Shown here: piece after piece, positions 11,180 to 20,374 of the stretch
Position numbering within the stretch: position 1 is the first letter of the stretch
How the letters are laid out: every line of letters begins with the position of its first letter
Assembly: GCA_964036295.1 (NCBI GenBank)
Contig: OZ038469.1
Location: 5,782,067-5,846,066, forward strand
DNA from: Plumapathes pennacea
Taxonomy: Eukaryota; Cnidaria; Anthozoa; Antipatharia; Myriopathidae
Direction: 5' to 3'
DNA length: 64,000 nt
Program-made: the position numbers and the translations under genes
The notes under the pieces: model-generated
Seen by the model: only the letters and a program-made list of their open reading frames with translations
The model's database searches: none
Told to the model about the DNA's origin: nothing

Positions 11180-11655
11180 TTCAAGACTCCAAGTTCCGAT
11201 TGCTCTGAGCGAATACGGTAGCCGATACTGGCGACAGAAGCGTATTAAAACAATATTTCGAGGGAAAATGATCAGCATACAGATTTTAATACATTCTTGA
11301 AGTGATTGAGTTACAAGATACGGGTAGAATATATTTGTCACGGTGATTATTCGATTTCCACTGACTAACCTTTTGTTGCTTGACCTTTCTGAATAAGGAT
11401 CTGAGTTTAACACAAAACGGCGTCTGAAGCTCCCGATTTGCTTCCAAGCGCTGTTCCCTTTGCGGAGCCGTTTCTTCGGCAAGCTTCCGTTCATGATGCT
11501 GTCGGTTATCAAATGTTTGTCGTCTTTTCTCTAGACGTATTTGGCACTGTTCGATTGTTTCACGATTTCACCTTGCCCGTGCTAGTTCCCTTCTCTTTTG
11601 CAGACGAGCTTCGCGAGACCGTGCTGTGTCAAGTTTTCCAGTTTTCAAATCCATT
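11180..11655 (-). pseudogene. Second copy of the Helitron-like arginine-rich remnant
   Basis: On the minus strand, frames at 11,655-11,440 and 11,512-11,177 repeat features of the 9.3-9.8 kb remnant: LQKRREL-type arginine-rich units, then MNGSLPKKRLRKGNSA, matching SIIGRSWPKKQLRQKNSA in the other copy. The frame is interrupted between the pieces. The two copies are in the same orientation about 1.9 kb apart, which suggests tandem or nested insertion of the same element family. No catalytic domain is visible. Confidence 0.35.
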
Positions 11656-11787
11656 TTCGTGAATGCAGTTACGTACAGTTGTTGCTTCGTTCAAACCTTT
11701 GTTTGACCTCGCTTTGACGCTAATCGATAATTATTATTACGTTATTGCCTTAGAGGTCGCCCTATGACAGACTGACTGACGAACATT

Positions 11788-11885
11788 AGATTTCGAGATG
11801 GCGACTCGCTTGGAGTCTCCACACAAAGCGAATTTGCTACATTAGCGCCGTGATTATTACCCTCACTTCGCTTCGCTTCGCTCGG
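11788..11885 (+). repeat. About 95-bp dispersed repeat (inverse copy at 51,932-52,030)
   Basis: The stretch beginning ACGAACATTAGATTTCGAG and containing ATGGCGACTCGCTTGGAGTC, a CATTAGCG word and CCCTCACTTCG has a close inverse match at 51,932-52,030. The local extra GCTTCGCTTC copies near 11,872 look like slippage. It lies just upstream (minus sense) of the arginine-rich remnant. Confidence 0.6.
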
Positions 11886-12110
11886 GGACAAAGCATAACT
11901 TACGTACTGAGAAATTTTGTGGTGAGGAAGCCCAGAAAGAAGCCGGGGGGCTTATGATATCTAGGCTTCCTTGTTACATGGATGAAAAACTAGATCTATA
12001 TAAGTGCAGTATTGCGGAAGTGCAGTGCAAATAGAGAAAAAAGTGCAGTGCAGTGCAGTAAAGTAAAGTAAGCCAAACAAAGAATACGACAAATTCTAGC
12101 TTGTAGGTAT

Positions 12111-13631
12111 CTAGCAAAGTAGGCTATTTTTAAGTTTTGTTTTGAAAGCAGAAATGCTTGGAGAGTTTCGGATATCAGAAGTGAATTGCATTACTGAGGA
12201 AACCCGAGAGATAGTTATCTTTGGCAGTCTTCGGGTTTTTATGCAGTAAATTTCTAGCGTTCTAAATTTAGCCCAGTCAGCTTGGTTTCCTGACTTCTTT
12301 GTCTTGGTATAAATCTTCTGCTTTGTCCTGCTTTGTCTTCTCAGCGTGCGGTTAAACCATGGGAGGTTGTAGCGTGAGCTCGTGAACTTGTGTGGAATGT
12401 TGGAATTCATTATACTATGTATCCTTTGTTGGAATACATTCCACTTCCTTTCCACAGATTTGTTTTCCAGTGACTGTTTGAAATGTTCAGTATAAGATTT
12501 GCAGTTCTTCTTTAATGCGATCTAAGTTGGCTCTTTTCCTAATATAGATCTTCCGTTTAATCCGTCTTTTCTTCTTGCATGCCAGGTTCACTTGGAATAG
12601 TATAATGTCGTGGTTACTTATTCCTTCACTTATATCTCAACATTATTAGTCAGTGCTAGGTCGAGAAAATTTTCCGTGTTTCCTTGCCTTCTGGTGGGCT
12701 CTCGTACCAGTTGGTTGATTCCATGTTCATCAATAATTTCAAGAAGTCGTTCAGATGAAGAGGGACTTGTAGTTGCGTTGTGATCAATCCAATTTTTGTT
12801 AGGAGTATTGAAATCTCCTGGCACAATCACATTGTTTTTGTTGAGGTTGTAACCCAATTTGAACAGTGATGAATCGAATTCTTCAAGGCTATCGGTTTCG
12901 TTCATGTTCGGGCGATAGTATGAACAGAGGAAGAGAGATTTTGGCCTTGATCTCTTGCTCTGGATTTCGCATTGCGTCCAGATGATCTCACAGTCGGTGT
13001 TAAGGTCTTTACGATGAGTGACTATGATATCCTCCTTTATAGCCTGGAATATTCCTCCATGATTGTCAGAAATACGATCTTGTCTGAAGACGTTGTATCC
13101 GACTGGGAAGACCTCATTATTAGCAATATCAGGGTGTAGCAATATCAGGCTTCGACAGTTAATTGTGAGGCAGGTTAATCGAGAACGGCCGGTGCGTTTG
13201 AGACGGTTGCGTCCTGGAATAGTTATTTTCGGCGATGACGTGCCTTTTGGGAGACCTGGTCCACCTTTTGGGAGATCTGGCCCACCGATTGAGTAGCCCG
13301 CAACACCACAAGAGGTTGTTGTGCCAGAAGAAGAAGAACCAGTTAGATTTAGAATTGAAAACGGATTTGGCGTCTCCATAGCTGACTCAGTGTCAAATAA
13401 AGAGCTTGAAAAGTTTGGTATACCACAGTTAGTGCATATCCATACAGCACTAGAGTTTGCCAGGCCCTCATATACTTCGGGACACATTTGCATGCACCGG
13501 GTGTGAAACCAGTTATCGCACATATCACACTGGATTCCCTTCTGGTTGTTTTTCACAGGCTTGGAGCATATCCTGCAAGGGTATTTTTATTGTATTTGTA
13601 TACTCCAGAGCGGATTTAGCTCAATATTTTC
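12111..13631 (-). mobile_element. Internally deleted CR1/L2-like non-LTR retrotransposon with 2A-like motif, PHD finger and endonuclease
   Basis: Reading on the minus strand: a 2A-like motif (LCENIELNP, 13,637-13,611) is followed in frame, after one stop, by a PHD-type zinc finger (CRIC, IQCDMCDNWFHTRC). Next comes an APE-type endonuclease (from 13,556 down to 12,630) with NCRSL, DRISDNHGG, CSYYRP, GDFNTPNKNWIDH, EPTRRQG and LDLALTN motifs. The segment that should carry the conserved catalytic Glu (the ETWL region) is missing between NCRSL and LHPDI. A linker typical of these elements (SSRYNLPWFNRTLRRQSRTK, around 12,360) then runs directly into a C-terminal tail (SDIRNSPSISAFKTKLK, about 12,180-12,115). 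The whole reverse transcriptase is therefore deleted. It is clearly dead. The family assignment rests on motif order. Confidence 0.8.
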
Positions 13632-13740
13632 GCACAGCATCAAGAGGGAGAGCAGGAAGTGAAGTTTAGAAGTCGTACTCGTATGATTCAAAATGGCCGA
13701 CCGTCCACGTGCTCGGGAGACTCGATGAAAAGCCTCTAAA

Positions 13741-13969
13741 GCCTGGTTTCCATATAATCGTCTCTGACGTAAGGATCGTCTCTGTCGCACAATTTTTTGT
13801 CAAGCGATCGGGACGATTATATGGAAACACTCTTGCGATTGTTTCAAACGATCCTTTATGTCAGAAGCAACTCGATCGTCCCGATAGAACCGTGGTCTAT
13901 CCTTGCGTCGACAAAAAAAAAGTGACAGAGACGATCCTTACGTCAGAGACGATTATATGGAAACCAGGC
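13741..13969. mobile_element. MITE with about 48-bp near-perfect TIRs
   Basis: Left end GCCTGGTTTCCATATAATCG and the inverse of the right end are identical over about 48 bp, on through TCTCTGACGTAAGGATCGTC, except near the inner edge. The right flank is TTAA; the left flank is TAAA, so a TTAA target site is possible but imperfect. The interior repeats the ends in part (CGATCGGGACGATTATATGG near 13,804). A related element with a GGTTTCTATATG-type end is at 42,044-42,230. Confidence 0.75.
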
Positions 13970-14520
13970 TTAAGCCAACTCCATTGGGCATCATTGCAGC
14001 AAATGTTGTGTTGAGGCCAAATTCAATATGGTTATCTTGCATTTTTTGGTAGTTTGATTTTGTAGAAAAGATAAAAACGGTAAGCAAGAACAAAGTTGCA
14101 GGAGCTAACAGGTTTGTAACCGCCATGTTCGACGACCGCTGACCGAATGAAGTAGACATCGAATATGTGATAGAGTGAAATGGCCGCTGTTTTCACTGAC
14201 TAACAGTTCATTAAAGAAGTCTGTCATGGCGGTATTTCTTTTCGAGAATCAATAATTTTTTTATGGCGGTCGAAAGATATATACAATAGCACGAAAAGGT
14301 TTATTGTTTCAGTGATCCGCCCCCTCCAAGTTAATGAGCAAATCCTGTACTCCCCTGCGGAGGATAGCGCGCGATTTTGTTAACCAATGAGACTCGCACC
14401 GCTCACTCTCATTAAAATAACAATACACATTATGACCGACCTAAGAATTCCATCAACTGGAAGCAAATGTCCCGAGAACAATGGGCATTCTGCGCGATGC
14501 TTTTTTGTCGCGGCGTCCAA

Positions 14521-14554
14521 ACAACAACAGCAACAGCAGCAACAGCAGCAACAG
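14521..14554 (+). repeat. CAA/CAG trinucleotide repeat within an open frame
   Basis: Eleven CAA/CAG codons lie inside a 144-codon plus-strand frame (14,387-14,821). The flanking translation (KCPENNGHSARCFFVAAS before, LFDIRQQTFGNTSFFENRL after) shows no known domain. The opposite strand is equally open. This may be a transposon-derived ORF fragment with a polyglutamine tract; I do not call it a gene. Confidence 0.5.
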
Positions 14555-15110
14555 TTTATGCGTACTACCAATACATTCCCAATTGAAAGCACATCTTTTC
14601 TATTTGATATAAGACAGCAGACATTTGGAAACACAAGCTTTTTCGAGAACCGTTTGATGTGTTCTCCTTTTAATAGGTTTGCCACTGAAGCGTCGTGGTT
14701 TATTGCGGAGAATTTCATTTCTTACACCGTAATAATAAGGACGTTAATAGCAATGAGAATTCTTTTATGTTCCTCTGTAAAAAATATGATAAATACTGGA
14801 AACGACGATTATTTTCCTTAAGAAATGCTAAACTGAAACAGAGCGCCTAAAAAGATTAAATACAGAAACAACAAGTTATGAACAAGGTACTGAACGCTCT
14901 TTATGAAATCTAAACCTTTCACGATCTAAGATTAAAAGCTCGTAATAATACCTCACTGTTGCACGAGTCTGCTTTTCTATGATAAACAAGTTTCATAGTT
15001 TCAAAATCAGTCATGTGAACTTAATATCTTATGATTGGTTTCTGCAATTTGAGATTATTCTTTTTATCAGTTTCTCTAAGGAGATCAGTTCACCAGTTTG
15101 TCTTGGTGCT

Positions 15111-16103
15111 TCACTGCTGAGGGCTTCGGCAACAAAATTGTCCAAGTTGTTCTATAACTTCAGTCCGAATTTCAGGCAGTTGCAAGCAGTAGAAGAACGG
15201 GTTTAAACACGAGTTCAGTAGAACAACTGTGTAGGCGAATTCCCCAATGCACCAAGTGAGAGCAGTGTATCCGACGGCTTGCACGATGGAGCCCCCGCAC
15301 AAGAAAGGCGAGTAACAGATGAGGAAAAGTACGTAGATCCACATCGTGGTAGATGCTGTTCGTTTGTACTTCGCTATGTTCAGTGTACTTCCTTCTTGCT
15401 GTTGAGCTTGGACGTCGGCTTGAGGTTGAACCTGTTGGCCGTGATGACCTCGCAAGCGTCGGAATATCCTGATGTAGGCCACAGAAATGATAAGCAGATT
15501 AATGGGAAGACCTGCTAGCACAAAAGTCACCCATACTACTCTGTTCCAGAAAATTGACGATGCAAAAATTAGTGAATACGACCCGATGAAGGTAAGGACT
15601 GCGCAAACTCGCCTGGTCGTTACAATCTGTTGATATTTGAGATGAAAAAACAAGGCGGCGTATCGATCCATACTTATCGCTGTCATAGTGAGCAACGAAG
15701 CACAGGAGAACAACGACGCGCTAAAAACATACGAAAGATGCAAGGAACAGTGGTAAACATTGTGAGGATAAATAGCTTTCATGAAGAGAGAAACAATAAA
15801 CTGAGGCTGGACAACTAAACCGGCGCCAAGATCTGTCAGCACAAGAGAGCAGAGCAGAAGTTTGGATGGCACGCGAATGGAGGTGACGTGACGCATTGCT
15901 AACAGAACCAAAAGGTTTGCGGAGGTTGCCGCAATGGCCATTGGCACATTCAAAGAAGCGTTCACGAAGTATGGAACAGAACTGTCCAAAGTCTCAAAGA
16001 TAGCATTCGGGAAAGGAGGGCAGAACTGTGAATTGTGTGGTTTTGTTGTCGTGTTGCTGTGGTCGGTCGTCATATTCAGCAACAAAGTCGAAGTGGGCGC
16101 CAT
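15111..16103 (-). CDS. Class A (rhodopsin-like) G protein-coupled receptor, intronless, 330 aa
   Basis: This encodes a seven-transmembrane receptor of the plasma membrane that would signal through heterotrimeric G proteins; the ligand is unknown. Visible landmarks: N-glycosylation sites at N10 and N17, the TM1 Asn at N63 (SANLLVLLAM), TM2 Asp at D91 (LVLTDLGAG), a DRY motif at 146-148 (SMDRYAAL), a CYSP motif at 263-266 in place of the usual CWxP, and NPFFY at 301-305 in TM7. A CC pair (324-325) near the end could be palmitoylated. C119 stands at the top of TM3, but the very short TM4-TM5 link (about 181-195) has no cysteine, so the usual disulfide is missing, as in melanocortin- and some adenosine-type receptors. 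The third loop is Gln-rich. Start is the ATG at 16,103; the frame is closed by a stop at 15,111. Cnidarians have large single-exon families of this kind. Confidence 0.92.
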   Translation of the reverse strand: MAPTSTLLLNMTTDHSNTTTKPHNSQFCPPFPNAIFETLDSSVPYFVNASLNVPMAIAATSANLLVLLAMRHVTSIRVPSKLLLCSLVLTDLGAGLVVQPQFIVSLFMKAIYPHNVYHCSLHLSYVFSASLFSCASLLTMTAISMDRYAALFFHLKYQQIVTTRRVCAVLTFIGSYSLIFASSIFWNRVVWVTFVLAGLPINLLIISVAYIRIFRRLRGHHGQQVQPQADVQAQQQEGSTLNIAKYKRTASTTMWIYVLFLICYSPFLCGGSIVQAVGYTALTWCIGEFAYTVVLLNSCLNPFFYCLQLPEIRTEVIEQLGQFCCRSPQQ

Positions 16104-16551
16104 GGTAGATTTTCAGCGGTGCGATTTCCTCTGAACTCTGCAAGGATGTTAAATGTATACTTCTTGAGATCTGTAATCACCAAAGTCGCTTTTCATATGT
16201 TGCGTTGCTCTTAGAAAGTAGGCGAAGTGTTGGATTCCTGCTCTGACACCTGTTGTAAGATTTCCGGTGAAACCAGGAAAGGCTGGGACGCGATATTTCC
16301 GAAAGAAAATTGATAGAATATTTATGGCGACCGAATTAACTTCTGGCGCGACCTCCTGTCTCAGTTTGTCGCTGCGTCTAAAAAACAACATACTACCAAT
16401 ACGCTTCCATTTCAAATTAACAAACTGACCTCAGCTTTTTATGTTCTGTCCTCTTATTGATGATGAAACTCGTCATAACATTGTCAAACAGATGTGGATC
16501 CACGAGGCGCTTCGCCGAGTAATACGAAACAAGTGGCTTGAAATGGTTTTT

Positions 16552-16625
16552 TGTTTGTTTTGTTTTGTTTTGTTTTGTTTTGTTTGTTTTTTTTTTTTTT
16601 TTGTTTTTTTGTTTTTTTTTTTTTG
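16552..16625. repeat. TTTTG/T-rich simple repeat
   Basis: Repeated TTTTG units pass into T-runs broken by single G. It could be the tail of a retroposed sequence or plain slippage. Confidence 0.85.
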
Positions 16626-16751
16626 TGGATAACAGCTGATATGCAAATTTGTTCTTTTTACCAATTTGCCTGAAGTAGTAAATTGGAGGAGATGAATTTT
16701 CACTAAGACAGCATACTTAGGTACCTTATGCTGTGTTGGTTTTACGAATTT

Positions 16752-17040
16752 TTATTTTAGTGGTAAAAACAATATTTTACGAACGAGTGCTGCGCGAGTG
16801 ACAAGAACTGATTCACCACGAGAAAATAAAATTGATACCTTCAAGCCGCCGTGTAACTTTATTATTATATAGATACGAATATTTTTTACGAGGAAATGCA
16901 CAAACAACAGTGCAAAAGCGGGAAACGATGCCATTGATACCCTCACTGGTGAGGATATGGAAAATACGCCACTCAGGTCCCGGATGTAGTAACGCGTGGA
17001 TTTTACGCATGGTATATTTTTCAGTAAAACAATCGTGTCT
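16752..17040 (-). mobile_element. Family-H MITE, inverted copy
   Basis: The reverse complement matches 48,728-49,012 and 6,265-6,533: GGTAAAAACAATATTTTAC, CTTGAAGGTATC, CCGCCGTGTAAC, then GCACTGTTGTTTGTGCATTT and CCCGCTTTTGCACTG. It also extends into the leader (ATATACCATGCGTAAAATCC) seen at 2,810, so the full family unit is about 330 bp. Confidence 0.65.
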
Positions 17041-17367
17041 ATATAACGAAACGGATTATTACACGACTTCACAATATCGAGTGCAAATAAAGGCGAAAAC
17101 GAGTGCAAATATGGGAGAGTATTGCACTCGTCAGGAACCAGATCAACTGGGGCCGGATTCACAAAACTTGCGTACGAATGAGAAGCCGCAGCCGGGTTGA
17201 GCCGTAAGTACCCGTAGCTAACCAAGCTGTTTTAATCCCAATTAACTGCGGCGAACAAAGGTGTAAGCAAAACAGCACGGAAGCGCCTCGATCCTTGTAG
17301 TGAGAATGTTTCCCGTGGGGCAAACGCCAGCCTGCTGAGCTGCTTTGTGAAAGCCGGATATCAAGAA

Positions 17368-17777
17368 TTCACTGAGCTTTGGGGCCGTTTTGCTGTATTA
17401 CAAAAACGGTTTTACCTGATTTCGACTTCATTTCCGTGCAATATTCCCCCAAAGATTCGTGTCGAAACATCCACTTCCTGGGAACATTGCAGCAACCTAA
17501 GATTCTGTCTGGTCAGGTAGTAATAGAAAGATCCCAAATGGCTGAATTTTGGTCCAAAAAAAGCCGAGATGTTTACTTCGCACAGGCGAGATCTTACTTG
17601 TTTTGTTTGAGTTACGATCGCAACGACAAGAAGACTGCTGAAACTGGACGGCTACACTAAAGCTATTTTACCTGAATTTGACTTCACTTCCATACAATGT
17701 TCCTTCACAAAGATTCGTGCCGAAGCACACACTTCCTCAGAACATTGCAGCACTAAGATTCTGCCGGGTCAGGTAAT
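17368..17777 (+). repeat. Direct duplication of an about 140-bp segment
   Basis: Positions 17,380-17,520 and 17,655-17,777 share AAAGATTCGTG, ACTTCCT-GGAACATTGCAGCA, CTAAGATTCTG and GGTCAGGTA in the same order, diverged by roughly a fifth. No coding function is seen. Confidence 0.6.
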
Positions 17778-17940
17778 AACCGAAGTCGTAAAATATATAT
17801 CCGAAATTATAGTATTTCGCAGTAATAGTAGCCGGTTAAAACCAAGGTGTTTTCTTTTTTTTTCGCACAAGGTTGCGGTTCAACTCAAAACCCCCAAACA
17901 CCACTGAAAACACCAGTAGACTTCTCGACAAAAACTTCAA

Positions 17941-18514
17941 TCAAACTATAAATACTTCGCCCTGTAACTGATCAAAGACCCAAACGACCATGTACGAGTT
18001 AATGCCTTGTACTTTCTGTGTGAGTCTGCCCGGAGTTTTGTCTTGTGTTCTCCTAACAAAGCTTAATTTAGCTTTGAACAATTCCATTTGCCGCAATGAG
18101 TAAAATACGTTCATAAAGCTAGTGCCTGCAATGTCCAAACATCGATCAGTTTTGAAAATTATTTATAAACTTAATCTTTCGCTATGACTATATAAACCTT
18201 TGGGCCTGCGCGAGTTTACAAGTAACCATGTTGTGATCAGATAATACTATACGCGGGCCGAGGGCTAAGACCTTTGGCAAGTACCCTGGGCTTCGTTCGC
18301 GAGGTGATTTCGCAGTAATACTTACTAATGTGCGAGCCAGCGAGCCAGCCTGCGAGCCAGCGAGTCAGCGTGCGAGCCAGTCAAAAACGGGCAGGTTTAA
18401 AGACATACCCACACAGCGGTAAAAACAACGGTTTCCACTGCCAGAAGGATCGTACCGAATGGTGAATCCATATTTTCTGGATGCCAACAAAAGTTGTAGT
18501 CGTGGATCGCTCAT
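17941..18514 (-). CDS. Tentative two-exon gene with an OTU-protease-like N-terminus
   Basis: Exon A (18,514-18,409) starts at ATG directly after an acceptor-like GGTTTGTAG and ends at a GTATGT donor in phase 1. Exon B (18,125-17,941) follows the acceptor GGACATTGCAG in the matching phase and closes with TGA. The joined frame is 96 codons. Exon A reads ASRKYGFTIRYDPSGSGNRC then FYRC. This recalls the start of OTU cysteine proteases (D-G-x-GNCFFRA), but an Arg sits between Asn and Cys, so catalysis would be doubtful. Exon B (TSFMNVFYSLRQMELFKAKL) shows no recognisable OTU features and no His motif. An upstream non-coding exon could lie in the left arm of the palindrome at 19.3 kb, where a mirrored GTAAGT donor occurs. 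Truncated gene, transposon-captured OTU fragment and chance are all possible. Confidence 0.3.
18316..18382. repeat. Short tandem array of GCGAGCCA
   Basis: About six units of TGCGAGCCAGCGAGCCAGCC type stand head to tail with single-base variants (GCGAGTCAGC). It lies in the proposed 3' side of exon A of the tentative OTU-like gene, within its intron. Confidence 0.8.
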
Positions 18515-19315
18515 CTACAAACCAAACAAAATTTTCGTTGTTTTTGTTTTCCTTGATGAAAAATTTAAATATTACCTGCAGCGTGCTACCCAGACATATG
18601 GTTTAATTCACCACTGACATCTCAGGAAATGACAGGACAGACATCCCCCAGGCGAGATGGCACGGGTTTTTAAAACTCTTCTCGCTAAAGCTGACTTACA
18701 CAGAAAGAAGAAAATCCTGCCTTCTTCTTCAACGAAAAAGCGCTCCCCGGCAAAACGCAAGTTGCGAATCCCATTGATCGAAAATAAATAATCCTCGGCC
18801 GAGAGTGATTCCAGACTAAAATTCACGGTGCAAAGCAACAACCATTAGCCCCTACGTCGTCTCAGGAAGCAAGACAATTGTTAATTCTTTTCACCCGTCT
18901 GGATTGGGCTAACCATTATATTTCTAAGTATATAAAAAAAATCAGACTTCTAACTTAACCCACGCGATGCTCTAACTACCACAAAATGATGAGAAATAGC
19001 TCTAAACCCGGTATTAAAGTGAGCGCAATTATTTTTCTAAGCGGCCGTGCTGTACCTCTTCGATCCGAAAAGCGAGTTGCAAAACAACAAATGTGAACGT
19101 GCAAAGAATGCGCAAAAGTGCGGAAAGAACAAACAACGAACAAGCAGTATTAGAGCCACAGTATTAATAGTACAAACTATTTAAAAATACCTTAGTAAGC
19201 CTCGGATGACTTGTATCCTGGAATATGAACGATAATGAACGGACAGGAGCGTTACAATGAACAGCCTGAACAGCGTCAAAGTAAAAAGGATCTTTATTAA
19301 AATAATGATTTGTAT

Positions 19316-20255
19316 GGGAGATTTTCAAATCACATTTTACGCGTGAAAATAAAAAAATCCGCTTACTCCTGAAATTAGTCAGATAACAGAACGAGTCCTT
19401 ACTTACCGCTTATGGTGACTTTCGATACGATTTGGCGCCGATTTAGCGATTTTAGCAATAAACGCTGTTTCTTGATGCGAAAATGTCAGCGAAAGCTCAG
19501 CAACTTCGATTCCTAGATCATCGGTTATGCCTGAACCAGAAAAAAACCGTTGGTGTCAATTTGAATCCCCACCACCCCTCCCCAAGGGACAATTTTTCAA
19601 ACGTTCGTTCGAACCGTGTGCCCGACCTTACCCGGCTGGGGAAAATTTGACACTATACAGTACTGTAATTGATCGATTGGCGACGAAATGAAAGCCACCT
19701 CGAAAGCAAAGCGCTTATATAGCTACAGCTACAGTCACGCTGCAAAACTCTGGTAGGTTTGTTATCGGCACAATTGTCCCCAGCCGGGTGAGGTTGGCAG
19801 ACAGTTCGAACAAACGTTTGAAAAATTGTCACTTGGGGAGGGGTGGTGGGGATTCAAATTGACACCAACGGTTTTTTTCTGGTCCATGCATAACTGTCCG
19901 ATGATCTAGGAATCGTGTTGCTGAGCTTTCGCTGGCATTTTCGCATCGAGAAACAGCGTTTATTGGCTGCATGTCAATGTTTCTGAGAAGTCTAGTCATC
20001 GTTCTATTCTGTGCCGGAGTCGGATGGCGTTTAAGCGATGATTTCGGGGAGAAATCGGCGATTATGTACAAGCGAGTCGGGAATTCTAGACATCACCACA
20101 AAAAAAGTTGCTAAATCGGCACCAAATTACCTCAAAAGTCACCATAAGCGGTAAGTAAGGACTCGTTCTGTTATCTGACCAATGTTAGGAGTAATTTTTA
20201 TTTTATTTTCACGCGTTAAAAGTGATTTGAAAATTTCCCATACAAATCTTTATCG
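19316..20255. repeat. Large imperfect palindrome (arms about 350-450 bp)
   Basis: The left arm (about 19,316-19,650) is the inverse of the right arm (about 19,790-20,255). Shared inverse words include GGGGAGGGGTGGTGGGGATTC, CACCAACGGTTTTTTTCTGG, GATGATCTAGGAATCG, TTGCTGAGCTTTCGCTG and CACCATAAGCGGTAAGTAAGG. The arms have diverged and the right arm has an extra about 100 bp (19,975-20,090). The central spacer is about 130 bp. Both arms carry the same CGGTAAGTAAGG donor-like site, in opposite directions. It sits between the tentative minus-strand gene and the seven-exon plus-strand gene, so it may act as a two-way promoter region. Confidence 0.75.
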
Positions 20256-20374
20256 GCCGTGACTTCATAACACCTTGTGGGGCCTGTCTAGCCTCGATTC
20301 CATGTCTCCTCAAATCAACATGGCGGCGAAAGTGCCATGAAAACGGAAAGAACGATTATTCACTGTACAGTACC

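Noticed and set aside
14387-14821. 144-codon polyglutamine frame as a host gene
   Set aside because: Both strands are open across the CAG repeat, no domain is visible, and no exon borders or neighbours support it. Kept only as a repeat.
16149-16415. 88-codon minus-strand frame upstream of the GPCR as an extra N-terminal exon
   Set aside because: The GPCR has its own ATG and complete seven-TM core. No donor/acceptor pair joins this frame convincingly; more likely 5' flank.
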